DNA of 64,000 bases from Syntrophales bacterium (GCA_035363115.1 DAOSEM010000004.1:1-64000); one strand, 5' to 3'; counted from the stretch's first letter, positions 56,001 to 64,000 are shown. Notes: generated by a model not told the origin, from the letters alone. Program-made: numbers and translations.

Positions 56001-56367
56001 CGATCGTCTCGATGAATTCATCGACGGCTGGGAGCTTCGGGAGCTTGCCGGGATCATGTACGAGATGGCGCAGCGTGATCAGCGTGTGCGTTTTTCCCCC
56101 GCCGTAGGTCAGCTCCAGTTGCCGGACGGCTTTGTCGTTCTGGCCGGCCAGCCGCAGGACCACGTCCCGGGCAAGCTGGCGCAGGTTGTATGTAGGAAAG
56201 GTGAGAGAGAAAAACTCTTCCGGCTTCTCGTAAACCGGCCGTTTCCCGCTCTGCATGACAACTTCGTACAGATCGGCCGCAAACAGGTGCAGGGGAAGCT
56301 TTCCCGCTTTCAGGTCGTCCCGAAGCTTCACCACCTCATGCCACGGCTTCCAGGATAATTTGGCCAT
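53068..56367 (-). CDS. DUF499 ATPase (anti-phage-type)
   Basis: 1099-aa protein. The N-terminus (SWKPWHEVVKLRDDLKAGKL, then DLYEVVMQ) and the Walker A loop ELTYGGGKTHTLI near residue 100 are typical of the DUF499 family, with GILILIDEVLLY as Walker B near 210. Related to BrxC/PglY-type ATPases of BREX and to other defence DUF499 proteins. The start codon shares a base with the stop of the TOPRIM-like gene (TGATG), so translation is coupled. No nuclease domain is obvious; a proline-run linker (PPPPPPPGK) lies near residue 1020. Confidence 0.88.
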   Translation of the reverse strand: MAKLSWKPWHEVVKLRDDLKAGKLPLHLFAADLYEVVMQSGKRPVYEKPEEFFSLTFPTYNLRQLARDVVLRLAGQNDKAVRQLELTYGGGKTHTLITLRHLVHDPGKLPKLPAVDEFIETIGQRPPRCRVAALCFDKLDVEKGMGVRSPDGKSRMLRQPWSVLAWQVAGEEGLRLLHAEGKPEERESAPAENLLTELLEKPLAEGLGILILIDEVLLYAREKIGRDSTKLQSLVNFFQYLTQAATKVDRCCIVASLLTSEPTTEDELGRKIKAQLYNIFQRQREAAVEPVVKEDVAEVLRRRFFKPESLKDRDSFRQHVVAAIKGIAAVDDQTAKDGAEAEDRFFRNYPFHPDLTDVFYSKWTQLDRFQRTRGVLRTFALALREAGEWDRSPLIGPNVFLAAPGKEGLSEALQELVTVADTEEWEGKKQAWAPILDSEFQKARQIQDDSAGLRYREIEQAVVAAFLHSQPIGSTARTRDLTVLAGSTRPDRIELEKGLIRWAQTSHWLDDLYASAAGGASLPDMWRLGNKPNLTQMHADAARNISDPAVQARLLDEIGRLKVLTASASAAGVKVHMLPTRPRDIEDDGTFHYAVLGPAAASDSGKPCAEAKRFLDETTGPDKPRVYRNAVLLLAPSKDGVELAMSRVKDLMAWDAVQEHVRKQQQDGNVDPARAQTLQIQIDRAKGRIPDAIKQAYCIVVTVSEKNDNHAFKITITDDPNFITVKNDSRSRLRETPIAAEALLPDGPYDLWREKETSRRVKDLAGAFAQLPHLPKMLKASAILNTLADGCEKGAFVLRLTRPDGSSRTWWMARPDEAALNDPAMELVLPQAAELQEIPSSLLAPKQLPWLWTGDEITVQDVSDFFSGKTVVQIEKDGYKEPLAIPKASAEVIEQAVTAAVENSNIWLRSGPASILGETIPPGIFSAKASLCIPPPPVTAPALLPENLPGAWKKGYASGLSIATALSVKESKALPWKTTKDAISGALQARFLELDDKSRPWPCDLPDAKAIILKTPETPPPPPPPPGKLLSAEADLDPNQIQDLAEIVPELLKIKAEADIPIQFRVRIEVGDGKSKPPEDVAAAFSKLMESIKEKWVLK

Positions 56368-56990
56368 CACTCTCCTCCAAACCAGTGTTGCAGAATGCAT
56401 TTGAAGTTCAGGAATGCACGGTCCTCACAACGCTTCAGACTCACACGTTTTGCCAACTCCCCGTAAAGTGAAGCGGAATACGGTTTCCTTATCTCATAGA
56501 GGACGGCTTCCAGTGCTTCCTTGGGTCGTTCCGGTTTGGTCCGTCCCGGAGGAAGAAATCCTTTCGACTCGAGCCACGAACGAAGAGAGGGGCTTCCTGC
56601 CGGCCAGCCGATGACTTCGTCAACCCGCGGCGAATCGGACCAGACCCAGATGTCCAGTTCGGGTTCGATGATCACCACGTCCCCGCGATCCGCCCATGAG
56701 TGTCGGAGGTCTCTTCGGAGGATTGCCTCCAGATTCTCTACGGGCGTTGTTTCATCGCCGCATCCCTCCCGGTCGAACATGAGCAGGGCATGTCTGTATG
56801 AACGAACATGAGGCTCAAGAAAGGCGATGCCATGGGCTCGACAGCCGGCGTCTTTCTCCGGATGACGAAAGATTTCCCAGCGAATGGATTGAATTCCAAG
56901 GGAAGGGGGTCTTGAAAGGACGCTTTCAACGGCCTCCTCCATGCTCTTGTCGGCCACCAGAACGATTAAGTCCTTTCTGCCGTCGCTCAT
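56367..56990 (-). CDS. TOPRIM-like small protein coupled to an AAA ATPase
   Basis: 207-aa protein. The N-terminus DLIVLVADKSMEEAVE and the later HALLMFDREGCGDE place acidic residues as in TOPRIM nucleases that partner OLD-type ATPases (Gabija, PARIS, OLD-like pairs), although the first acidic residue is an Asp in an ADK context. A product of similar look occurs in the methylation-associated defence system; that is from memory. It is coupled on both sides: ATG 56990 overlaps the AAA stop, and its stop overlaps the DUF499 start. Function is inferred. Confidence 0.7.
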   Translation of the reverse strand: MSDGRKDLIVLVADKSMEEAVESVLSRPPSLGIQSIRWEIFRHPEKDAGCRAHGIAFLEPHVRSYRHALLMFDREGCGDETTPVENLEAILRRDLRHSWADRGDVVIIEPELDIWVWSDSPRVDEVIGWPAGSPSLRSWLESKGFLPPGRTKPERPKEALEAVLYEIRKPYSASLYGELAKRVSLKRCEDRAFLNFKCILQHWFGGE

Positions 56991-58243
56991 CCCAGAACCC
57001 CGCTGGCGAACAGAACGCTGAGATTCGGCTGTCCTTTCCAATCTTTCAGATGCGGATGCTCATTGCCCATCACGATGTCCGTCGAACCGGACTCCGTTTT
57101 CTTGAAGCAAAGCACATCCGATGCCTTCGCCTGGCTCAAGATGATGGGAGAGTGAGTGGCCAGCAGGATCTGAGCGTCATACACGGAGGAGAGCGACTGG
57201 AACACGGTCTCCACAGCCCCCGGATGAATTCCGTTTTCCGGTTCCTCGATGAGGTAAACTCCTTTGAAATCAGAGAGATATGCCGGAAGAGTCAGGGCCA
57301 GCAGGCGTAACGTTCCATCGGAGGCCATCCAAGAAGGCACTTTCAGGCCGCCTTCATAGTGAATGACAAGGTAGGCGTGCTTGTCGTCTTCTCGTACAAT
57401 AATCTGCAGATCCCTGATGTCGGGAAGGGCCGTTTGAATATGGCGGATCCAGGCTCGGAACCGCGGCTCGTCTTTCTTCTTCAGATCGGAGATCACCCAC
57501 GGAAGGTTCGATCCGTCGGGCTTGAAACCGCGAATCTGTCCGGGAGGGCTCGCTTTGCGAATCAAGAGGCTGTTCAGCATGAAGAGCTGGACCCCTTCCG
57601 TCAGCAGGCGTTTCAGCCAGGTGGAGATCGGGAAGCGGGTTTCATCCTCCGGCAGGTTTCCAAGGGCCGACTTCTTGGGTCCCAGCCGGATGGAGGGGAA
57701 CCATCCCTTTCCGGATTCCTCGAGGACTTCGGAGTAGAAATTGTCGTTGCCTTCGAAGCTCTTGCTCAGAACAGTCCTCGCGTTCTTTCGGGGTTTCCCC
57801 TCCAGGATTGTGGAAGGAGGCGGCACCTCCATCGGGAAAAGCTCTCTCGGCCGGGGAGGCTTCGTGCGTGCGGTTTTCAGAACCGCCCTTTCCTCCAAGA
57901 TGCCGACAACGCCCTGCTCGTCCATGCCGATCTGCACTTCATAACGGATGGTGTCAAAATGGCCCTTTGCGGGAAGCGCTCTCTTGGCTTCCGGGATCCG
58001 GGCCTCAATCGCCAGTTCGAAAAACCGCCCCGTTCTGGCAAACAGAATGTCTTCAAAGTTGTCGGTGTGGTAGCGGACTGCCGCATCAACTCCGTCCGAC
58101 ACCATGCGGCCCAGGAATCCGATCACGTCCAGGAACGTCGTCTTGCCGCTGGCGTTCGGACCCACGAGAATGTGAAACGGCCCCAGGGCCTGTGACGTAT
58201 GCCGGAGGCACCGAAAATTCAGGGCTTCAATCAAACGGATCAT
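56987..58243 (-). CDS. AAA_21/OLD-like ATPase
   Basis: 418-aa ABC/RecF-type ATPase. Walker A is VGPNASGKTTFLD near residue 28, the signature-like region WMASDGTLRLLALTLP near 310, Walker B is YLIEEPENGIHPG, and the H-loop is LLATHSPIIL. Such ATPases pair with TOPRIM nucleases. The next gene overlaps by 4 bp (ATGA). GAGG precedes ATG 58243. It lies 64 bp downstream of the methyltransferase gene. Confidence 0.9.
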   Translation of the reverse strand: MIRLIEALNFRCLRHTSQALGPFHILVGPNASGKTTFLDVIGFLGRMVSDGVDAAVRYHTDNFEDILFARTGRFFELAIEARIPEAKRALPAKGHFDTIRYEVQIGMDEQGVVGILEERAVLKTARTKPPRPRELFPMEVPPPSTILEGKPRKNARTVLSKSFEGNDNFYSEVLEESGKGWFPSIRLGPKKSALGNLPEDETRFPISTWLKRLLTEGVQLFMLNSLLIRKASPPGQIRGFKPDGSNLPWVISDLKKKDEPRFRAWIRHIQTALPDIRDLQIIVREDDKHAYLVIHYEGGLKVPSWMASDGTLRLLALTLPAYLSDFKGVYLIEEPENGIHPGAVETVFQSLSSVYDAQILLATHSPIILSQAKASDVLCFKKTESGSTDIVMGNEHPHLKDWKGQPNLSVLFASGVLG

Positions 58244-58307
58244 GGCAGTCCTCGCTTTCTTTCGGTCTGGGGAACCGTCTCTTCGTTCTTGTTTCGGATC
58301 CCCGTTC

Positions 58308-61300
58308 TTACGGTTCCATTTCGGGAAGTCCGAGACTGGCGTCCTTTACAGCCCCCCGGGCCTGGACGTGGTTGCTGAGGGATTCCAGGAGGGATCGCTC
58401 TTCACTGCCCCGGGCGGACAGCTCGATCAGGGACTGCAGCAGCCGCTTGAAAAGCTCCTGCCGGCGCAGGCCGTTGTCGTCGAGGTAATCGTCCACCCGG
58501 TGAACGTCGCCTTCCCTCCACAGATGCATCAGGCAGTGGACGCGGTCGATCAGGGGAACGGGACTGCCGCCGGGGGCCTCATGGCCCAGGGAGCGGCTCT
58601 TCCGCTGCGCCCAGGTCCTCAGTTTTATCCTGCTGCCCGATTCTTCCGTCTCCGCCGCCCCTTCGGCATCGTCGTCCTCTGCGTCTTCTCCATCCATTTC
58701 AGTTGTTTTTCCCTTGGTGGCGCCGATCAGATTCCAGGTATCGGCCAGTTCCCGGTCGGAGATCCCGCAGGAAACGGCATAAAGGATACAGGCTCCCGCC
58801 GGGGCATCCTCCATGCCGAAGTCGTGGCGGTGGAGGAGGTAGTAGGCAGTCGGTTCGTCGAGTCGGTCCTGGACAGCCGTGTCCGCATCGTCCCCGCTCC
58901 TGGACAGGCCGTTCCCCGAGAGGACCCGGCCGACCACGAAATCGACGACCATCCGCCGGACGTGGGAAAGAAACTCGTTCACCGTCATGATCCGATCGGG
59001 CTCGTTGGCCTTCCGGACCACGGGGTGCCGGCTGTAGGCCGCCAGGGCCGGGCCGGTGGCCGCCCAGACGAAGTCGGGCCCCCGGATGCCGGCGTCCCAG
59101 AATTCCCTGAGCTTTCCGCGGATGTTGACCCGCATCTCCTCCATGACCTTTCCGTCCCAGCCCGGCTTGGCCGCTTCCGGCCGCTTGCGGCAGACGAGCC
59201 ATACGGAGGAAGCGAGGGCGGCGGATATATTTGCCCGCATCCGTCCAGTTCTTTCCGTCTGTATCGGCCATGATCCATCGACAATGAACCCCGCCCTGAT
59301 GATCGCTGAAACCAGTGTCTCCCATGCGTCAGGGTGTTTATGAGCAAATACAACAACCATTTTCCCGCCAGCATTCAACGAATAATGACAAGCGGAGAAC
59401 GCTCTGAACATCCCATTCTCGTAGGTCTTCTTGGATTTCGCTCTGTCACCGCCGAATCGGCTCGAGTCGTCAATCAGTTCGCCATCTTCAGTCTCGTGAT
59501 TCCACTTTGGTGACAAAGGGGGTTCAAAAACTTCATTAATTTCATCATTTAATCCACGAGTGCTACGGCGAAGCCAGATGTAGAAGAAATCCATCAAGTC
59601 CGAGTATGGGATGGCATCGTAGTATGGAGGATCGGTTACGATGACATCGAAACCCTTTTGCTGAATAGAAGTAGCTGAATTTGTTTCTACTTGGGTAAGG
59701 GGTGAATGAGTTGCAGCTTCCGCGACGTGGGAACAGACGAGTGAAACCCATTCAATTTCTCCGGCATAGTTGCCGCTGGCGGTGGCCAACGGGTTTGACT
59801 CGGCAAAATCCCAAAGGATAGGAAGTGCGAAGCGGGCAAATGTCTGCTCGATTTTCTCTGCGGGCATATTCCAGATACAGAGCACGCTCCCCCTGTTTTC
59901 CATCCGATCAATGGCCACAGCCAGATAAGCTATCAGTGGTTCCAGCCACTCACTTGGATACGTTGAGACCTTGAGCTTATCCGCGAGCTTGCGCGTCCAT
60001 GTCACAAAGGTTCCCAGGGCCAGGAGCTGCCGGGGGGTGAACAGCTTCTGCCATTGGTCGAAGCCATAGAGGGGCACCCGAAATCCCAGGGCTTCCTTGC
60101 TGGGAAGCGGTTCATCCGGCAGACCGAAGGGGATGCCGGCGAACACATCCGCCACGGCCTGCTCCGCCTCGGCGGCCATCCGGATTTCCAGGTCCGTCGG
60201 CAGGCGGTATTCCTTTCCCTTCTGTCCCTCCATGACGACGGCGGTGTTGACTGTCCCCAGCCTCCCGGCCCGGCCTTCCAGCCGGATGTCCTCCATCGTC
60301 ATGATGGTTCCGCAGCAAGGGCACTTCGCACCGGATCGCGACATGGTCCCGCCGCCGATCTGTTTGTCGTGTTCCCGGCGCTGGGCCGTGTTGACCCCTT
60401 TGACGGGCACGTCGTTCTCGATGCCGAAGGTTGTCCCGGACCGGTCGGCGTTCGGCTCCATCGTCAGCAGAACCCTTTTCTTTTCCTTCTTGCAAAGCCA
60501 GCGGGTCTTGAGGAGGGGAATGACGGCCCGGCAGTTCTTGCAGGCCGCCGTCCGCGCCCAGAGGTAGGCCACCGTCGGCTTGGCCACCCAGCGGGGATTG
60601 GTCTTCTCCCGCAGGTACTCGCCGCTGAACTCCCCGTTCAGCGGCTCCATATCCGGCGTGCCGTCGTCCTTCAGGGGTACGGCCCGCATCGGCTGCTTTT
60701 CGTAAGGTTTGGGCACCGTCTTGTCGAGGGGCTCGAAGTCCGCGTAAATCGGATAATAGCCGGCCAGTTCCCGCCTCGTGCGGTCCAGGACCCACCAGCC
60801 CCAGGCCCGGACGTGCCAGGCCAGGTCGGCTTTCGGCGCCCGACCGGTGTCTTCTTTGTCCTGCAGGAAAAGATCCTGCGAGAAGGCCTTCTTCTGTTTC
60901 CTGGTCATCTTGGTCCGGCCGACCAGGTGCGGATGGGCCTTGTAGAAGGCCTCCATGAAATCCTCGTTTTCGAGAATGAACTCCGGGAGAGGATAGGTCC
61001 GGCCGGCCAGCTTCTGCGGATATTCCAGGGTGCACTTGAGAATGAACCAGGCCACGGGATTGATGTCCACGGCGGTGGCTTCGCAGCCCAGCCGCATGGC
61101 CTCCAGGGGGATGGCGCCGCCGCCGGCGAAGGGATCGAGCACCCTCGGCGCCCGGCCGCCGTGGGCCTTGCGGATTTCCTGCCGGAACCAGTCCAGGAGT
61201 TCCCTGTTTGTCGTCTCCCGGCCCCAGTGGAGGATGCCGCCTTCGGTGACCTTCTTTTCCCGCTCCACGATCCGGCCGCCGGGCATCCGCTTCTTCTCGA

Positions 61301-61586
61301 TCGTCTTGACCACCCGGCCGCCGATCTTTTCGCAAAGTTCACGACGCTGATTCAGAACCTCTTTGTTCCACTGGTCTTCGGACAAGCCCTCCGGCTTCGG
61401 CCGGGAACCCGGGTCCGGCAGCAGGGTGGCGATCAGGGCGGCCCGGCAGGCCGCGAGCGGCCGCCTGGCCGGCCAGATGTGGAACGTCGAGATGTGTCCG
61501 TGACGCACGTTCTTTTCGTGGACCGAGTCCAGGGATGCCTGTTCGAGAGGAAAGGCGTGCTCGATTAAGCGGCTTGTATCATTCAA
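58308..61586 (-). CDS. DUF1156 DNA methyltransferase (zinc-ribbon adenine methylase)
   Basis: 1092-aa protein. The DUF1156 N-terminus is ISTFHIWPARRPLAACRAAL; SAM motif I is PFAGGGAIPLEAMRLG near residue 160; the catalytic motif is VTDPPYYDAIPYSD near 650, typical of amino-methyltransferases. A CPCCGTIM pair probably binds zinc. I prefer TTG 61586: it overlaps the upstream stop as TTGA and has AAAGGGG in front; GTG 61604 is possible. The stretch 59281-60000, including the DPPY motif, is AT-richer than the rest of the gene. Related proteins belong to BREX type 3-like and other phage-defence loci with DUF499. Confidence 0.88.
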   Translation of the reverse strand: MNDTSRLIEHAFPLEQASLDSVHEKNVRHGHISTFHIWPARRPLAACRAALIATLLPDPGSRPKPEGLSEDQWNKEVLNQRRELCEKIGGRVVKTIEKKRMPGGRIVEREKKVTEGGILHWGRETTNRELLDWFRQEIRKAHGGRAPRVLDPFAGGGAIPLEAMRLGCEATAVDINPVAWFILKCTLEYPQKLAGRTYPLPEFILENEDFMEAFYKAHPHLVGRTKMTRKQKKAFSQDLFLQDKEDTGRAPKADLAWHVRAWGWWVLDRTRRELAGYYPIYADFEPLDKTVPKPYEKQPMRAVPLKDDGTPDMEPLNGEFSGEYLREKTNPRWVAKPTVAYLWARTAACKNCRAVIPLLKTRWLCKKEKKRVLLTMEPNADRSGTTFGIENDVPVKGVNTAQRREHDKQIGGGTMSRSGAKCPCCGTIMTMEDIRLEGRAGRLGTVNTAVVMEGQKGKEYRLPTDLEIRMAAEAEQAVADVFAGIPFGLPDEPLPSKEALGFRVPLYGFDQWQKLFTPRQLLALGTFVTWTRKLADKLKVSTYPSEWLEPLIAYLAVAIDRMENRGSVLCIWNMPAEKIEQTFARFALPILWDFAESNPLATASGNYAGEIEWVSLVCSHVAEAATHSPLTQVETNSATSIQQKGFDVIVTDPPYYDAIPYSDLMDFFYIWLRRSTRGLNDEINEVFEPPLSPKWNHETEDGELIDDSSRFGGDRAKSKKTYENGMFRAFSACHYSLNAGGKMVVVFAHKHPDAWETLVSAIIRAGFIVDGSWPIQTERTGRMRANISAALASSVWLVCRKRPEAAKPGWDGKVMEEMRVNIRGKLREFWDAGIRGPDFVWAATGPALAAYSRHPVVRKANEPDRIMTVNEFLSHVRRMVVDFVVGRVLSGNGLSRSGDDADTAVQDRLDEPTAYYLLHRHDFGMEDAPAGACILYAVSCGISDRELADTWNLIGATKGKTTEMDGEDAEDDDAEGAAETEESGSRIKLRTWAQRKSRSLGHEAPGGSPVPLIDRVHCLMHLWREGDVHRVDDYLDDNGLRRQELFKRLLQSLIELSARGSEERSLLESLSNHVQARGAVKDASLGLPEMEP

Positions 61587-62806
61587 GACGTCGCCCCTTT
61601 CCACAGGCGAAGAATGAAGCGTTCTCCATCTTCGACAAGGTCGGGCTCGGTTCCATTGTGGTTGCGCATCCCTTTGATGATTTTTCTCGGTACACCCATG
61701 CCCATATGCTCCATGTATCCGTAGTCCCTCAAAATGTCTTTGAGAAGCTGGTTGCGCGCCGCCCGGCAGCCCACACGCATGCGCTCGGGTGTAATGCCGT
61801 TTGGCAGCCTTCCGGGCGAAATAATCTCGATGCGATCTGTATAGACGGAAAGTTCTATGTTGGAGGCCGAGAGGAGGTAATCTCTGTGCACAACGGCATT
61901 GACCACGGCTTCGCGAACGACTTCTTCCGGATATGTCGGGCTTTCAACACGAATGCCCTCTTCAATTCCTTCGGAAATGCCCGCGTGCTCTTTTATGAAT
62001 TGAACCGCCTGTTCGACGATTCCTGATTCAATCAACTGGTTCTCTGCCGTAAACAGTCCAACGATTGGTCCGCGGATCGAAAGACGCTTATACGCGGCAT
62101 AGTCTTTCTCCGTTCCCGGATAGGCTACGGCATCAATCCCGGCTTGAGGGATATAACGGTTTGGATTTTTACCGAACAACAATAAACCGGCAACAGTACA
62201 GGAAATACCCCCTTCCTCATCCGTCATGATTTCAGTATTGACGAGCAGTTGTTGCCAACCAGGCATATTATCGACAGGCGGACTGTCTTGTCTTCTCACC
62301 CGCTGGAAATAGTCCAGTAATCTCCTGATATCAAAATCCCCTATTGACGAACCGGAGACAGGGCGAACTTCCAGCCTGAATGCTCCACGCTGTTGAAACA
62401 GCCTTTCAAGTTCCTCCTTGCTTGCTTCCCTGCTTTCGCTTCCCACCCTGATATAATAAGTTGAATGGTGATTATGCCATCGTGAATGAACCGTCCAGCC
62501 TCTTCTTAACGTAATAACAGCCACATCCTTTCCAGGTTCAACGTCTCGAACAATTTCGAAATACGGAATGATTTCAGGACGCAATTTGTCTCGGCAGGTT
62601 GTCATTACCCATTGTTCCAAGTTGCTGCGACTTATTCCTGTAATTGTTCCATCATCATCGACTCCCAGCAGTATGCGTCCTCCATCAGAGTTTGAAAACG
62701 CAACAATTTCTTTGGCAAGCTTGTAATCTTCTATCGTGTCACGTTTAAATTCGACACCGGAGTTCTCCAGATTACGTATCATTTCCAGAAGCTCTGTCTT
62801 CGTCAT
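61583..62806 (-). CDS. AlbA_2/Schlafen-like DNA-binding protein with HATPase-type C-terminus
   Basis: 407-aa protein. The N-terminal part (GVEFKRDTIEDYKLAKEIVAFSN, then GGRILLGVDDDGTITG) is the AlbA_2 domain found in Schlafen-like and RecG-like regulators. The C-terminal part (EVVREAVVNAVVHRDY, IEIISPGRLPNGIT) matches the HATPase_c_4 domain. These proteins are common in mobile and defence islands; the role is unknown. AAGGAGAAGCAAT precedes the ATG. It starts 11 bp after the ATPase gene, and the methylase start overlaps its stop. Confidence 0.88.
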   Translation of the reverse strand: MTKTELLEMIRNLENSGVEFKRDTIEDYKLAKEIVAFSNSDGGRILLGVDDDGTITGISRSNLEQWVMTTCRDKLRPEIIPYFEIVRDVEPGKDVAVITLRRGWTVHSRWHNHHSTYYIRVGSESREASKEELERLFQQRGAFRLEVRPVSGSSIGDFDIRRLLDYFQRVRRQDSPPVDNMPGWQQLLVNTEIMTDEEGGISCTVAGLLLFGKNPNRYIPQAGIDAVAYPGTEKDYAAYKRLSIRGPIVGLFTAENQLIESGIVEQAVQFIKEHAGISEGIEEGIRVESPTYPEEVVREAVVNAVVHRDYLLSASNIELSVYTDRIEIISPGRLPNGITPERMRVGCRAARNQLLKDILRDYGYMEHMGMGVPRKIIKGMRNHNGTEPDLVEDGERFILRLWKGATS

Positions 62807-62817
62807 ATTGCTTCTCC

Positions 62818-64000
62818 TTAAAATCCGTATTTCAATCGTCTTGTCTCGAAAGCGTTCTTCCCTCCTTCGAGAATTTCCTCGACCAGTTCACGGACCGGTT
62901 CATCATCTATGGAGCCCATGTGTTCCTTTCGTATTTCTGCTTTACCCATGCCTGCTTCACCGACTGCGTGGAGCCCTAAAATCAGCTCTGCATCGCCCAA
63001 TACGGGAATGTTGGCATTGTGGGTTGCAAAAATAAATTGCCTGCGCCTTTTTTCTTCACGCATTTTGGGAACAATGCCTTCTGTGATAAACCTGTTATCC
63101 AGATCATCCTCCGGTTGATCGACAATCAACGGAACGTCGGATTCAAGTAAAAGCAGAAGAAGTACTGCCGTTGCTTTTTGTCCTTTTGACAGGTCTTCCA
63201 ATCTCTGCCATTGTGCCGGCTGCCCCTCCGGGGAGACATTCAGTTCGGTACTGACCGTAGCAGGCAATTCAAGCTCTTCGATCTTCATGAATGCCGGTTC
63301 GCCGGCTTGGATCAGTCGTTCCGCCTGAGCGCCGGGTAGTGCGAATTTACGTATCAGTTCTTCTCTCCCTGCTCGACAGGCATCTACTAATGCAACAGTT
63401 GATAAATCGGGTTTCTGCCTCAACACCTCAAGAGCTTCAGCAAATCTGCCTTCGACCTCGTACCTTAACAGATCCAATAAAGGTTGTCTGTTTCCAGCAA
63501 AAAGAACCTGTATTCTGACACGATCAGGCAATTGCCTGTTAATCTTCTTTGCTGCCTTTTCAAGTCTTTGAAATTCGGTACGCTTCAGATTCTCCCATTC
63601 ATCCAGTAGATTCCGTCGATGGCCTATGTATTCTCTTTCGTTTCGGTTCAGTAATGATTTTCTCTCCGTTAGCGGTTTTAAATCCTCGACTTGTTGCCGT
63701 AATTTGATGAATTCCTCACCATCGACTTTTGATTTCTGAAGCTCCCTTAATATTTTCTCGTAAGAGGCCTGAACGATCTTCTTTCTATCATCCCATTGTG
63801 ATCTTATCTCATCAATTTTACCGCTCGCATTACTTATTGACTGCCGTAAATCTTTTACGATCTTATTCGCATCATGATCGAGTGTCATCAATGTATCATT
63901 GAGGGGATGTAATATATTGCGCCCCGTAAGATCTTGAAGGGCTTTTTCAGATATGAAAGCTCTGTCAATCGGCAGTGCATTTTCAAGATCATTGAGAGCG
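62818..64000 (-). CDS. SMC/RecF-like ATPase, C-terminal part (cut by window end)
   Basis: At least 393 codons are visible; the frame stays open to base 64000, so the N-terminus is missing. Long coiled-coil helices (residues from the first Met at 63888, about 1-130) are followed by an ABC-type C-terminal half: signature LSKGQKATAVLLLLLLESD, Walker B VDQPEDDLDNRFI and FATHNANIPVLGDAELI. This arrangement resembles the ATPase half of TrlF-like and RloC-like defence proteins. The DNA is AT-rich (22 of 60 GC at 63841-63900). The ATG at 63888 is internal, not the start. Confidence 0.85.
   Translation of the reverse strand, partial: ALNDLENALPIDRAFISEKALQDLTGRNILHPLNDTLMTLDHDANKIVKDLRQSISNASGKIDEIRSQWDDRKKIVQASYEKILRELQKSKVDGEEFIKLRQQVEDLKPLTERKSLLNRNEREYIGHRRNLLDEWENLKRTEFQRLEKAAKKINRQLPDRVRIQVLFAGNRQPLLDLLRYEVEGRFAEALEVLRQKPDLSTVALVDACRAGREELIRKFALPGAQAERLIQAGEPAFMKIEELELPATVSTELNVSPEGQPAQWQRLEDLSKGQKATAVLLLLLLESDVPLIVDQPEDDLDNRFITEGIVPKMREEKRRRQFIFATHNANIPVLGDAELILGLHAVGEAGMGKAEIRKEHMGSIDDEPVRELVEEILEGGKNAFETRRLKYGF

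Noticed and set aside
1..64000. CRISPR arrays, tRNA/rRNA genes, transposases, integrases.
   Set aside because: None was seen; no evenly spaced direct repeats or cloverleaf-like CCA-adjacent segments were found by eye.

Overview
The window looks like a chromosome segment from a GC-rich anaerobe of the Desulfobacterota (former Deltaproteobacteria), most likely close to the Syntrophia. The reasons are two periplasmic selenocysteine formate dehydrogenases, a selenocysteine-containing SelD, a selenium-metabolism gene cluster, an MCE/Mla lipid transport operon, and large PAS-rich hybrid kinases. I infer the taxonomy from gene content; there is no rRNA or tRNA gene here to confirm it.

Layout. 1-9884: two formate dehydrogenase operons face away from each other. 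On the minus strand are fdhE, fdhA1, fdhB1 and the first codons of fdhC1; on the plus strand are fdhA2, fdhB2 and fdhC2. Both catalytic subunits are interrupted by an in-frame UGA read as selenocysteine. The outer ends of the two operons carry a 160-bp, 97.5% identical inverted repeat. 9885-10371: intergenic DNA with a terminator and a 123-bp palindromic repeat. 10372-18692: two exported thioredoxin-fold proteins, a small basic protein, a DUF4301 protein, D-Ala-D-Ala ligase, an MlaE-MlaF-MlaD operon, an HExxH protein and an FmdB zinc ribbon. 18835-23069: a GNAT enzyme, selD with a Sec codon, a selD-linked cysteine desulfurase, a radical SAM protein, and a tiny membrane protein whose UGA is followed by a good bacterial SECIS-like hairpin (a candidate new selenoprotein). 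22958-27465: DacA, a class II photolyase, RidA and threonine synthase.

27611-40355: a signalling block with a GAF-GAF-GGDEF cyclase, three PAS hybrid histidine kinases, an HD-GYP response regulator, and a truncated RhuM-like remnant wedged between two kinases. 40449-44902: an unrecognised protein, a SEC-C protein, an exported cyanovirin-N-like lectin and a UbiE-type methyltransferase. 45103-52050: a co-directional cluster of MauE/DoxX, rhodanese, a YdjY-like Fe-S protein, an Fe-S/CCG oxidoreductase fused to a VTT membrane domain, an ArsS-like radical SAM protein, YedF, DUF3343 and a selenium-associated LysR regulator. I read this as a selenium or sulfur handling module. 52017-53003: a TGS-domain GTPase.

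53068-64000: a minus-strand, partly AT-rich defence-type island. It holds an SMC/RecF-like ATPase (cut by the window end), an AlbA_2/HATPase protein, a large DUF1156 DNA methyltransferase, an AAA ATPase translationally coupled to a TOPRIM-like protein, and a DUF499 ATPase coupled to that. The genes overlap by 1-4 bases or sit close together, so they probably work as one or two operons. The combination resembles known anti-phage parts, but I do not recognise the whole set as a named system.
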